A DNA stretch of 64,000 bases from Hydrogenobaculum sp. Y04AAS1 (GTDB lineage: Bacteria > Aquificota > Aquificia > Aquificales > Aquificaceae), in contig NC_011126.1 of NCBI RefSeq assembly GCF_000020785.1, positions 62,001-126,000 of the forward strand, read 5' to 3'. Shown in pieces: positions 42,394-50,246 of the stretch; within the stretch, counting starts at the first letter, position 1; each line of letters starts with the position of its first letter. A program made the translations under genes and the position numbers. Below the pieces are notes generated by a model. It saw only the letters and a list, made by a program, of their open reading frames with translations. It was not told where the DNA came from and made no database searches.

Positions 42394-43593
42394 ATGTACA
42401 GTCAACCGGACGAAAAAGGTTATTTTAAAGAAGGAGATATAGCTTTTGGTGGAAGGTTTTTGCCTGAAACATTGATGTATGCTCTTGAAGAGCTTGAATA
42501 TTTTTATAAAAAACTCAAAGACGACGAATTTTTTAAAAATCAACTAAATTATTATCTGAAAGATTACGCTGGAAGGCCAACCCCTCTTTATTTTGCCCAA
42601 AAGCTTTCTGAGCTTGCCGGTGCTAAGATATATCTCAAAAGAGAAGATTTGCTTCATACAGGGGCGCACAAGATAAACAACGCCATAGGACAATGCCTTT
42701 TGGCCAAAAAAATGGATAAACACCGTATCATAGCTGAGACAGGTGCAGGACAACATGGTGTGGCTACGGCTACCGCTTGTGCGTTGCTTGGTCTTGAATG
42801 CGTGGTTTATATGGGTGAAGAAGACGTTAGGCGTCAGAGGTTAAATGTTTTTAGAATGGAGCTTTTAGGTGCAAAGGTGGAAGTGGTAACCTCTGGTACA
42901 AAAACATTAAAAGATGCCATCAATGAAGCGTTGAGAGATTGGGTTACAAACGTTGAAACTACTCATTATGTAGTTGGTTCTGTGGTGGGCCCCCATCCTT
43001 TTCCTATGATAGTGAGAGATTTTCAAAAAGTAATAGGAGAAGAGACAAGGTCTCAAATAATAGAAAAAGAGGGAAGACTTCCTAATTTTGTTATAGCTTG
43101 TGTAGGTGGTGGTTCGAACTCCATAGGTATTTTTTACCCTTTTATAGATGATAAAGAGGTTAAGCTTATAGGTGTTGAAGCAGGTGGGCTTGGTCTTGCC
43201 AGTAAAAAACATGCGGCACCTTTATCGGATGGTGAAGTGGGAATACTTCATGGCATGAAATCTTACTTTATGCAGGATGAAGAAGGTCAAATATTGGGTA
43301 CTCATTCTGTATCTGCTGGTCTTGATTATCCTGGTGTGGGTCCGGAGCATGCTTTCTTAAAAGCTACAAAAAGAGCTACATACATATATGCTACTGACGA
43401 AGAGGCGCTGGAGGGTTTTAAGCTTTTAGCAAAAACAGAAGGTATAATACCTGCTTTGGAATCTTCTCATGCTGTTATAAAGGCTATAGATATTGCCAAA
43501 GAAAACCCCGGTTCTTTAATGATAATAAACCTCTCCGGTAGAGGCGATAAGGATGTAAATCAGATATTTGATATGTTTAAAGGTGGTATTTAG
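42394..43593 (+). CDS. trpB: Tryptophan synthase beta subunit
   Basis: A 399-residue TrpB of the standard (TrpB1) type, which condenses indole and serine with PLP. The PLP lysine is Lys93 in [11 protein letters not shown], and conserved [33 protein letters not shown] and the PLP-phosphate loop [10 protein letters not shown] are all present. No trpA or other trp gene adjoins it, so the pathway is scattered in this genome. It lies 14 bases after the GH57 gene. Confidence 0.97.
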   Translation: MYSQPDEKGYFKEGDIAFGGRFLPETLMYALEELEYFYKKLKDDEFFKNQLNYYLKDYAGRPTPLYFAQKLSELAGAKIYLKREDLLHTGAHKINNAIGQCLLAKKMDKHRIIAETGAGQHGVATATACALLGLECVVYMGEEDVRRQRLNVFRMELLGAKVEVVTSGTKTLKDAINEALRDWVTNVETTHYVVGSVVGPHPFPMIVRDFQKVIGEETRSQIIEKEGRLPNFVIACVGGGSNSIGIFYPFIDDKEVKLIGVEAGGLGLASKKHAAPLSDGEVGILHGMKSYFMQDEEGQILGTHSVSAGLDYPGVGPEHAFLKATKRATYIYATDEEALEGFKLLAKTEGIIPALESSHAVIKAIDIAKENPGSLMIINLSGRGDKDVNQIFDMFKGGI

Positions 43594-43595
43594 CT

Positions 43596-43964
43596 TTATA
43601 TCTTTTTCGCCAGAGTTTCTAAGAATTCCTCATAAGTTTTTGATATCTGATCTGCTTTTTCACATAGGTTTTTATCCATGAGTATATCCTTTTTCATCAA
43701 AAATGGTCTTATCGTATTTTCATAGTTGTTCTTATGTTCTAAGTAATCGTATTTTATATCCTCTTTATCCATGTTTTCTATATCTATCATGTAAGATTTG
43801 TAAAGGACTTTTACAGATATAAGCAAATGCTCTAATTCCTTTGATAAATCGCCCTTATCTTTACCAGCCAAAAATATCCTGTTAAATTTTGAATAATTTA
43901 AGTTTTCCATGCTTTTAATATATTGTATAACCTTTAAAAAGGGATGATCAAAATAAGTATGCAA
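43596..43964 (-). CDS. Hypothetical helical protein
   Basis: A 122-residue, charged, largely helical protein with no recognised family, signal or membrane segment. It converges with trpB (2-base gap) and diverges from the MoaD-like gene. The TGCAAN5TGCAA sequence at 43960-43974 overlaps its start codon region, so the two divergent genes may share a regulator. Confidence 0.6.
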   Translation of the reverse strand: MHTYFDHPFLKVIQYIKSMENLNYSKFNRIFLAGKDKGDLSKELEHLLISVKVLYKSYMIDIENMDKEDIKYDYLEHKNNYENTIRPFLMKKDILMDKNLCEKADQISKTYEEFLETLAKKI

Positions 43965-43980
43965 TATTTTGCAACATGAA
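43960..43980. promoter_or_regulatory. Second copy of the TGCAACATGAA operator-like motif
   Basis: TGCAATATTTTGCAACATGAA contains two TGCAA half sites 10 bp apart and the exact 11-mer TGCAACATGAA found at 32778-32788 upstream of the sigma-54 operon. It lies about 35 bases before the -10 element of the MoaD-like gene. Confidence 0.4.
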
Positions 43981-44014
43981 TATGTGTAGAGATTTGCTTT
44001 AGAAAGTTTTGTGC

Positions 44015-44020
44015 TATAAT
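44015..44020 (+). promoter_or_regulatory. Extended -10 promoter of the MoaD-like gene
   Basis: TGCTATAAT ends at 44020, with a -35 candidate TTGCTT 15 bp upstream (43994-43999), the same short spacer as the speD promoter. The transcript would start near 44027, leaving a leader of about 65 nt. Confidence 0.55.
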
Positions 44021-44033
44021 TATAACTCTAACC

Positions 44034-44077
44034 AGCGCTTGCCGTATAGCGCTATATAAGTGGCGGTGCCTTTTGGC
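44034..44077 (+). promoter_or_regulatory. Possibly structured mRNA leader of the MoaD-like gene
   Basis: A 6-bp stem AGCGCT/AGCGCT (44034-44039 with 44048-44053) has an 8-base loop TGCCGTAT. Part of this loop (GCC) can pair with GGC at 44062-44064 in an H-type pseudoknot, and GCCTTTTGGC (44068-44077) forms an alternative hairpin just before the ribosome-binding site AAGGAG. No known riboswitch consensus is recognised. Confidence 0.4.
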
Positions 44078-44091
44078 TTTAAGGAGATGAT

Positions 44092-44370
44092 ATGGCTATA
44101 ACCGTTAGAATACCAACACCTTTGAGAAGGTTGGCCAATGGCCAAGGAGAAGTAAGTGTAGAGGCTAAAAACATAAGAGAGCTTATAGATGCCTTAGAAG
44201 CCTCTTATCCTGGTTTTAAAGAAAGGCTTGTGGATGAAAATGGAGAACTAAGAAGGTTTGTAAACCTTTATTTAAACGATGAGGATATAAGATTCTTAAA
44301 AGGTATAGATACAGAGCTAAAAGATGGAGATACGCTTTCTATAGTACCAGCGATTGCAGGTGGTGTTTGA
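44092..44370 (+). CDS. MoaD/ThiS-family sulfur carrier protein
   Basis: A 92-residue ubiquitin-fold protein. The beta-grasp pattern (ITVRIPTPLRRLANG; RFVNLYLNDEDIRFL) ends in DGDTLSIVPAIAGGV, the terminus of CysO/MoaD-like sulfur carriers. The thiocarboxylate forms on the second glycine; here one valine follows it, so it may need trimming, as reported for related carriers of homocysteine or cysteine synthesis. The 3' end overlaps miaA on the other strand by 32 nt. Molybdopterin synthesis is an alternative role, given mobA and the MoaC fusion in this window. Confidence 0.88.
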   Translation: MAITVRIPTPLRRLANGQGEVSVEAKNIRELIDALEASYPGFKERLVDENGELRRFVNLYLNDEDIRFLKGIDTELKDGDTLSIVPAIAGGV

Positions 44371-45235
44371 TATCTTCAATAGTTCTTATTGGTGTGAAGG
44401 TGGTTTTTTGAAACCATCTTCTTTGCCTTGAAGCATACTCTTTTGTGTTTTTTATTATATTTTCTATAGCCTCTTTGAGGCTTGATTTACCTTCTATATA
44501 AGGTATCATTTCCTTATAGCCTATAGCCTGAGAAGATGTCATAGCTTCTTTATACCCTAAACAAAGCAAATTTATACATTCTACTTCAAGCCCTTGCTCT
44601 ATCATATAGTATGTTCTTTTTTCTATGTTTTTGTTTAACTCCTCTTGAGTAAGGTTTGTATAAAAGCCCAAAACTTTCATCGTAGGTTCATGCCATTTGT
44701 GAAATGAAGAAAATGGTTTTCCTGTATTTATAAATATTTCTAACGCTCTTATTATACGTTTTTTATCGTTTTTTCCTATTTTTTCTGCGTATACTTTGTC
44801 TATGACTTTAAGCTTTTCATATAAAAAATGAAGTCCTTTTTTGTTTGCTATGCTTTCTAATTTCTTTCTAAGTCTAAAATCTGGTTCTGAAGTTTCAGGT
44901 AAGCCATATAAGAGTGCTTGGATATAGAGATATGTGCCACCTACTATTATGGGAATTTTACCTTTTTCTTTTATTTGTTTGATAATGCTTTTTGCTTTTT
45001 CCACATATATATAAGTATCAAAATATTCATTTGGTAATACTACATCTATCATATGATATTTTATCTCTTTTCTTTTTTCTAAACTTGGCTTTGCGGTGCC
45101 TATGTTCATAAACTTGTATACACACATTGAATCGGCACTTATTATCTCGGTATTTAAAAGCTTTGCCAACTCGTGAGCAATTTCTGTTTTACCGGATGCC
45201 GTGGGCCCACCTATTATTATAGCATCTATAGACAT
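44339..45235 (-). CDS. miaA: tRNA dimethylallyltransferase
   Basis: MiaA adds the dimethylallyl group to A37 of tRNAs reading UNN codons. The P-loop GGPTASGKTE is at residues 9-18; DSMCVYKFMNIGTAKP, PIIVGGTYLYIQALLYGLP and the C-terminal SRRRQWF-like ASRQRRWF are all typical. The 298 residues are full length. It overlaps tsaE by 10 nt upstream and the sulfur-carrier gene at its 3' end. The isoprenoid donor comes from the Dxr pathway. Confidence 0.95.
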   Translation of the reverse strand: MSIDAIIIGGPTASGKTEIAHELAKLLNTEIISADSMCVYKFMNIGTAKPSLEKRKEIKYHMIDVVLPNEYFDTYIYVEKAKSIIKQIKEKGKIPIIVGGTYLYIQALLYGLPETSEPDFRLRKKLESIANKKGLHFLYEKLKVIDKVYAEKIGKNDKKRIIRALEIFINTGKPFSSFHKWHEPTMKVLGFYTNLTQEELNKNIEKRTYYMIEQGLEVECINLLCLGYKEAMTSSQAIGYKEMIPYIEGKSSLKEAIENIIKNTKEYASRQRRWFQKTTFTPIRTIEDIKHHLQSLVL

Positions 45236-45627
45236 AATTTAAACAGCCTTCTATTTTTACCTATATCTTTTATACTAAGTTTTTTTGTGCATTCTATTTC
45301 TTTTGGCCACTCTACAAAGGTTATAGATTCGCTTTGTTTTTCTTTTATATAATCTATAAAACTCTTTACATTTTCTATTCTACAGAAGTCTACGTGCAGT
45401 ACATCAAAATCTTTCAACTTGTATTCGTTTATTATAGAAAACGTTGGACTTGATACGTCGTGAAAATTGTAGCTTTTTAGGAAAGCTTTTACAAACGTAG
45501 TTTTTCCCGATCCAAGATCACCTTCTAAGCATACTATATCTGATACTTTTATATAATCTTTTATGAGATTTACAAATTCGTCTAAATTATCTGGCGCGAT
45601 AATGTCTATTATGTATTTGTTTTGCAT
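45226..45627 (-). CDS. tsaE: tRNA threonylcarbamoyladenosine biosynthesis ATPase TsaE
   Basis: A 133-residue P-loop ATPase needed to form t6A at position 37 of ANN-decoding tRNAs. Walker A is GDLGSGKTT (residues 36-44), followed by SSPTFSIINEY and the HVDFCRI strand that holds the conserved Asp. The size is normal. It is directly upstream of miaA, giving a two-gene tRNA-modification unit. Confidence 0.94.
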   Translation of the reverse strand: MQNKYIIDIIAPDNLDEFVNLIKDYIKVSDIVCLEGDLGSGKTTFVKAFLKSYNFHDVSSPTFSIINEYKLKDFDVLHVDFCRIENVKSFIDYIKEKQSESITFVEWPKEIECTKKLSIKDIGKNRRLFKLCL

Positions 45628-45710
45628 AAGTGTTGATTATATCAGATGCACACGGCTTTAAACATGAGTACTATCATTGAATTTAAGTTTTTAATATGAT
45701 AAAATTTTAA

Positions 45711-45784
<74 letters not shown>

Positions 45785-45799
45785 TTTAACTTTTACTTC

Positions 45800-46723
45800 T
45801 TAAACCTCTTTAATCTTTTTGTAAAAGAAAATGTTGTTTATTTTCATAGTTTCGAAAAACTGAGTATGTATACGGCTCAGTACCTCTGTCATAGATACTA
45901 TAAAAAAACCACCCATTTTGATAGAGTAGGCTATATTTTTTATAGCATTTAGCTTTGAATCGTCGTTAAAATATATTAGGGCATTTCTGCAAAATGCCAC
46001 GTCAAATACTTCTCTATAGGGTGCAAAATCTTCTTTTCTTATGAGGTTTAACTGTTTAAATTGTGTATTTTTCATTATAGAATCTTTTATCTTAATACTA
46101 TCCTCTTTTATATCTAAAAATCTATGATATTCGTGTGGTATATCTAGCAGTTCTCTTTTCGGATATATACCGCTTCTTGCTTTCTCTAAATAGGACTCGT
46201 TTATATCAAAGCCTATTATTTGATATTTTATGGAGCTAGCTTCAAACATCATCGCCAAGGTATAAACCTCTTCTCCTGTGGAGCATGCAAAAGATGCTAC
46301 TTTTATTGGTTGACCTTTAGGAATAGCTGGAAGGACAATTTTCAAAATTATTTCTTTCATAAACGTATCAAGCTGTATTTTTTCTCTAAAGAATTTTGTT
46401 TCTGGGACAGTGATGATATTCAATATCTCTTTTGTTAGTTTTTTCTCTTTGAATAATTCATCTAGTTTTATTTTGAGTGCTTCTGTGGAATTCACTTGAA
46501 TAGTGGCAGACTTGTTGGTCGTGGCAGACTTGTTTGTCGTGGCAGACTTGTTGGTCGTGGCAGACTTGTGAACCGTGGTAGACTTGTCTTCTAAAAACAT
46601 GTTTAATTTTTTTGCTAAAAGCATCAAACGTTCATCTGGATAGTAGTTGCCAGTTAATTCATAAATTATCTTTCTTAGCTCTTCAAGGACTTTGCCGTTT
46701 ATAACAGTTTCTTGTTCCAACAT
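45800..46723 (-). CDS. cheR: CheR-family protein-glutamate methyltransferase
   Basis: A 307-residue CheR, which methylates glutamates of chemoreceptors using S-adenosylmethionine. The catalytic domain (about 95-300) has FACSTGEEVYTLAM (SAM binding), IGFDINESYLEKARSGIYP and DVAFCRNALIYF. The N-terminal helical domain (1-45) is separated from it by a low-complexity linker of five KSATTN-type hexapeptides encoded by an 18-bp tandem repeat. No other chemotaxis gene is nearby. The start overlaps trmD by 25 nt, suggesting coupling. Confidence 0.9.
   Translation of the reverse strand: MLEQETVINGKVLEELRKIIYELTGNYYPDERLMLLAKKLNMFLEDKSTTVHKSATTNKSATTNKSATTNKSATIQVNSTEALKIKLDELFKEKKLTKEILNIITVPETKFFREKIQLDTFMKEIILKIVLPAIPKGQPIKVASFACSTGEEVYTLAMMFEASSIKYQIIGFDINESYLEKARSGIYPKRELLDIPHEYHRFLDIKEDSIKIKDSIMKNTQFKQLNLIRKEDFAPYREVFDVAFCRNALIYFNDDSKLNAIKNIAYSIKMGGFFIVSMTEVLSRIHTQFFETMKINNIFFYKKIKEV
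46503..46592 (-). repeat. 18-bp tandem repeat inside cheR (5 units)
   Basis: Five units begin at 46503, 46521, 46539, 46557 and 46575; on the plus strand they read GTGGCAGACTTGTTGGTC with few changes. Units 1-3 differ by a single base, and units 4-5 diverge in their second half. Each unit encodes one hexapeptide (KSATTN), so gain or loss of a unit keeps the frame and changes only the linker length. Confidence 0.92.
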
Positions 46724-47457
46724 AACACCTCTTCAAAACTTAGATTTGTTTTTATGGCTTCTAAAAATAGCTTTTCTATATCGGTTAAATTTTTTGGTAT
46801 TAAATCTGGTCTTAACCTTATTGTAAGCTCTATTCGTTCCCATAGACTCCAAAGCTTTATTAGTTTATGATTTCCGGTTTTCAATACCCATGGTATCTTA
46901 TGTCTTTTAAATTCCTCTGGTCTTGTATAAACTGGATAACCAAGCCACTTGTTTGAGAAAGAATCCTGCCCTAAGCTTTCTTTGTCTGACAAAACCCCTT
47001 CTAAAAGTCTTGCTATACCATCTATTATTGAAAGTGCCACCAATTCCCCGCTACTTAGTATAAAATCTCCTATGGATACGTCCAAATCCACTATATTGTC
47101 TACTCTTTTGTCCATTCCTTCATATCTACCGCATAATATTATAATATTTTTTTTATTTTTTAAATTGTTTAATATATGCTGGTTTATTGTTTTGCCCCAT
47201 GGTTCTGGTTTTATTACAAAGGGTTTTTCAGAAGTGATAGACAATACATGCTCGTAGGCGGCCACTATAGGCTCTGGTTTTAACACCATTCCTGGGAACC
47301 CACCGTAAGCGGTATCATCTACTTTTTCATAAAAATTTCTTGGATTTACAGCATGAACACTGACAAACCCTTGTTTTATGGCTTTTGATAAGATACCAAA
47401 TTTAGTATAACACTCTATTATTTCTGGAAATATGCTAACTACAAAAAAATTAATCAT
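46699..47457 (-). CDS. trmD: tRNA (guanine37-N1)-methyltransferase
   Basis: TrmD methylates G37 of tRNAs reading CNN codons and prevents frameshifting. It is a SPOUT enzyme: NFFVVSIFPEII start, DTAYGGFPGMVLKPEPI, LCGRYEGMDKRV and the knot DFILSSGELVALSIIDGIARLL are all present, as is the late RPEEFKRHKIPWVLKTGNH. The 252 residues are full length. It overlaps the upstream small membrane gene by 8 nt. Confidence 0.96.
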   Translation of the reverse strand: MINFFVVSIFPEIIECYTKFGILSKAIKQGFVSVHAVNPRNFYEKVDDTAYGGFPGMVLKPEPIVAAYEHVLSITSEKPFVIKPEPWGKTINQHILNNLKNKKNIIILCGRYEGMDKRVDNIVDLDVSIGDFILSSGELVALSIIDGIARLLEGVLSDKESLGQDSFSNKWLGYPVYTRPEEFKRHKIPWVLKTGNHKLIKLWSLWERIELTIRLRPDLIPKNLTDIEKLFLEAIKTNLSFEEVLCWNKKLL

Positions 47458-47668
47458 CTTTTAACGTTTTTTTAAAATCTTGGTAAGCGTTTTTAAAACC
47501 AGCTATTATGCCAAAAGCTAAAAATATAAACAAAAACAAAGGTGATGTGCTTTTATGGAAAAAATCAAAAGCCAACTTATCAAGCATATATCCAACAAAT
47601 AAGCCCGCTATTATACCGCCTAGGATGTTAAAAGCAACATTTAAAGCGCTAAACTCTTTTAGGTTCAT
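47450..47668 (-). CDS. Small AtpZ/AtpI-like membrane protein
   Basis: A 72-residue protein with two transmembrane helices separated by a short polar loop: FNILGGIIAGLFVGYMLDKL and PLFLFIFLAFGIIAGFKNAYQDF. The pattern fits the AtpZ/AtpI family (F0F1 ATP synthase assembly or Mg2+ supply). No ATP synthase gene is nearby. It overlaps pheA by 4 nt and trmD by 8 nt. Confidence 0.72.
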   Translation of the reverse strand: MNLKEFSALNVAFNILGGIIAGLFVGYMLDKLAFDFFHKSTSPLFLFIFLAFGIIAGFKNAYQDFKKTLKDD

Positions 47669-48735
47669 TTTGGATAAGAGCCCAAAAATTTTATCATATG
47701 GCTGTTTTTGTCAAGTTCTTCTAATGCTTCTTTTACATTTTTATCTTCGATATGTCCTTCCATATCTACATAAAATATATCATCCCAAGCCTTTTTCTTG
47801 GAAGGCCTTGACTCTATTTTAGTAAGGTTTATATTGTGCCTATAAAATATTTCAAGGGCTTTATAAAGGGCTCCTGTTTGGTTTTTAACACCCATAATTA
47901 TGCTGGTTTTGTCTTTTCCTGTGGGCTTTGTAAGTGTTTTGCCTATTATTAAAAATCTTGTGAAGTTATTTTTTTGGTCTTGGATGTTTTTTGCCAATAT
48001 GTTTAATCCGTAAACGTAAGCGGCCACTTCAGATGCTATGGCTGCTGTTCCTGGTTCTTTTTGAGTTATTTCACAGGCGTTTGCGGTGCTTTTAGCTTCT
48101 AGTATCTCTGCAAAAGGAAGGTACTTCTCTAAAAATTTCCTGCTTTGTGCTAGTGCATGTTTATGGGAATATACTTTGCTTATTTTGGCAATATCTGTCT
48201 CTAACGATAATAAAAATAGATTTATAGGTATTATGATTTCTCCTACTATAAAAAGCTCTGCATCCATTAAAAGGTCAATGGTATGATTTACTACCCCCTC
48301 TATGGTATTTTCTATGGGTACTACTCCGTAATGGGCGTTTCCTGATTCTACAAGCTCAAAAACTGTAGATATAGAATCAGAGGCAATATAATCAGAAGAT
48401 AATCCAAAATGGGATATGGCTGCCTGATGAGTAAACGTCGCTTTTGGTCCAAAGTAGGCTATCTTTACAACCCCTTCTAAAGATGATATGGCAGATATAA
48501 TCTCTTTATATATTATTTCCAGTGCTTCTTTTGGAAACACACCGTATTTTTCATTTTCTTTTAGTACATTTGATATAACTTCTCTTTCCCTTTGTAAGTT
48601 CCTAACTTGTATATTTTGCTGTTTTTTTATTTCTCCTATCTTTTTTGCAATAGCGGCTCTTTTGTTTAGAAGCTCTACTATTTTTGCGTCTATTTTGTCT
48701 ATCTCACTTCTTAAATCCTCTAACTCTTTTGTCAT
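47665..48735 (-). CDS. pheA: Bifunctional chorismate mutase / prephenate dehydratase
   Basis: A 356-residue enzyme of phenylalanine synthesis. Residues 1-85 form the AroQ chorismate mutase (LRSEIDKIDAKIVELLNKRAAIAKKIG). Residues 92-270 form prephenate dehydratase (VKIAYFGPKATFTHQAA; VPIENTIEGVVNHTIDLL; FTRFLIIG). The C-terminal ACT domain (GALYKALEIFYRHNINLTKIESRPS) gives feedback control by phenylalanine. It overlaps its neighbours by 4 nt on both sides. Confidence 0.96.
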   Translation of the reverse strand: MTKELEDLRSEIDKIDAKIVELLNKRAAIAKKIGEIKKQQNIQVRNLQREREVISNVLKENEKYGVFPKEALEIIYKEIISAISSLEGVVKIAYFGPKATFTHQAAISHFGLSSDYIASDSISTVFELVESGNAHYGVVPIENTIEGVVNHTIDLLMDAELFIVGEIIIPINLFLLSLETDIAKISKVYSHKHALAQSRKFLEKYLPFAEILEAKSTANACEITQKEPGTAAIASEVAAYVYGLNILAKNIQDQKNNFTRFLIIGKTLTKPTGKDKTSIIMGVKNQTGALYKALEIFYRHNINLTKIESRPSKKKAWDDIFYVDMEGHIEDKNVKEALEELDKNSHMIKFLGSYPK

Positions 48736-48992
48736 TCTATATCAATTTTCTTTGCTTTTTTCTTGGTCTCTTGCTTGGGCTCTGTTTTTTTCTCGAGCTT
48801 TTGAACTTGATAATCCACAACAGCCTTTAAAGCTTTCCAAAAGGCCATCTCCGATATTCTCATCTGCCTTATCACCTCTTCCCTTATCTCTTTTGGTGGT
48901 AAAAATGCGCTAAAAAGCATTTTAAGGGCTTGCTCCCTTGCTATTTGAGCCTCATCTTCAAAGCTTTCCACTTCAAGTTTTTCCTTTTCCAT
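48732..48992 (-). CDS. Hypothetical protein with a lysine-rich tail
   Basis: An 86-residue protein with an acidic, helical N-terminus (KEKLEVESFEDEAQIAREQAL) and a Lys-rich C-terminal tail (KKTEPKQETKKKAKK). No family is recognised. The ATG at 48992 gives a sensible start; there is no ribosome-binding site, and a TATAAT-like box lies about 10 bases upstream, so the mRNA may be leaderless. It overlaps pheA by 4 nt. Confidence 0.6.
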   Translation of the reverse strand: MEKEKLEVESFEDEAQIAREQALKMLFSAFLPPKEIREEVIRQMRISEMAFWKALKAVVDYQVQKLEKKTEPKQETKKKAKKIDIE

Positions 48993-49057
48993 ACTAAATA
49001 TTATAAACTTTATACTTTTGGTTGGCAATATTAATTTATGATATACTAATACAAGTT

Positions 49058-49939
49058 ATGCGGATTAAATATATACATTTTATAAAGTATAGATACTATT
49101 CTTATGTGATATCTATAATATTGATATTGCTTTCAGCTTTTAGCTTGTATACGAGAGGCTTAAACCTTGGCCTTGATTTTACCGGTGGGACAATGCTAGA
49201 AGTAAGGTTCCAAACACCTGTAAGCGTAAAGCAAGTAGATGATGCTCTTTATAAGGTAGATATCAAAGATGCAGTTGTTCAGCGTACAAACACTGGCGAT
49301 ATTATTGTGAAGATAAGGGTAGGTGAGAAGCCAAGCCTTGTAGAAAAAGCGTTAAATAGCATTGGTAGTTTTCAGCTTTTACAAAGAGAAGATATCGGTT
49401 CTGTGGTAAGTGGAGAACTAAGGAAAAAGGCTGTATGGGCTGTAATTACTGCTTTAGTAGGCATACTGATATATCTATCCTTTAGATATGAGTTTTTGTT
49501 TGCTCTTGGTGGAATATTGGCGCTTGCTCACGACGTTTTTATAGTTGTGGGTGCTTATTCTTGGACTTATAAAGAAGTGAGTTTGGACGTTTTGGCTTCA
49601 ATTCTTGTGGTGGCTGGCTATTCTATAACAGATACCGTGGTAGTATTTGATAGAATAAGAGAAAATCTCAAATTAAGAAAAGGTATGGACCTGTCTGAGA
49701 TTATAAACTTGTCTGTTAACCAAAATATAGTAAGGACCATAATGACATCTTCTACTGTGTTCTTATCTTCTTTAGGTCTATACCTTTTTGGTGGAAGCGT
49801 TTTATCCGATATTTCTTTTGCGTTTTTAATAGGCGTTGTGGTGGGTACCCTTTCTTCTATATTTGTGGCTTCAGCTCTTGTGCTTGATATAAAAATTTTA
49901 CTTAGAAAGATCAAAAAACAAAAACCACAATCAATATAG
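49058..49939 (+). CDS. secF: Protein translocase subunit SecF
   Basis: A 293-residue RND-type membrane protein that helps pull proteins across the inner membrane with SecD. The first helix (YVISIILILLSAFSLYT) precedes the periplasmic domain signature GLDFTGGTMLEVRF. The conserved transmembrane block SYSITDTVVVFDRIREN and the last segments (RTIMTSSTVFLSSLGLYLFGG) follow. SecD is normally the gene just upstream but is not in this window. The ATG at 49058 keeps the right length, though no ribosome-binding site is visible; a TTG at 49022 is possible. Confidence 0.93.
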   Translation: MRIKYIHFIKYRYYSYVISIILILLSAFSLYTRGLNLGLDFTGGTMLEVRFQTPVSVKQVDDALYKVDIKDAVVQRTNTGDIIVKIRVGEKPSLVEKALNSIGSFQLLQREDIGSVVSGELRKKAVWAVITALVGILIYLSFRYEFLFALGGILALAHDVFIVVGAYSWTYKEVSLDVLASILVVAGYSITDTVVVFDRIRENLKLRKGMDLSEIINLSVNQNIVRTIMTSSTVFLSSLGLYLFGGSVLSDISFAFLIGVVVGTLSSIFVASALVLDIKILLRKIKKQKPQSI

Positions 49940-50002
49940 TCATTGTCAAATTCTTCTAAGTTTATATTTTATTAAAATCTTAAAAGCAAAGGAGTGGTTG
50001 TT

Positions 50003-50119
50003 ATGGGTAAAAAGTTGAACGCTCATGATAAGTTTATTTTCATTTTAACTCCCACTGTAATCATTATTGTATTTGTTATTTTCATAATAATATTTGACTA
50101 TGTATCTAAGCACGGTTAA
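50003..50119 (+). CDS. Small single-helix membrane protein upstream of sqr
   Basis: A 38-residue protein with a good ribosome-binding site (AAAGGAGTGG). A short basic and polar head (MGKKLNAHDKF) leads into one hydrophobic helix (PTVIIIVFVIFIIIF) and a polar tail (DYVSKHG). No family is recognised. It is the only gene between secF and sqr, 127 bases before the sqr start, on the same strand. It could be a small subunit of a membrane complex. Confidence 0.6.
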   Translation: MGKKLNAHDKFIFILTPTVIIIVFVIFIIIFDYVSKHG

Positions 50120-50146
50120 ATAGTTTTTAACAATTTTATATTTTCT

Positions 50147-50218
50147 TTATATATAAGAAAGATTTATTTTCTTATAAGATATATTTATTTACTTATATGT
50201 ATGTAGTTATATTATAAT
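50147..50218 (+). promoter_or_regulatory. Palindrome-rich promoter region of sqr
   Basis: Two perfect 10-bp palindromes, TTATATATAA (50147-50156) and TCTTATAAGA (50170-50179), lie 23 bp apart. A TATAAT -10 box (50213-50218) sits 28 bases before the sqr start. The -35 is weak (TTACTT near 50189), as expected of an activated promoter. In such A+T-rich DNA, chance palindromes are not rare. Confidence 0.4.
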
Positions 50219-50246
50219 TAAGTATTATCTAACTTTAGGAGGTATT

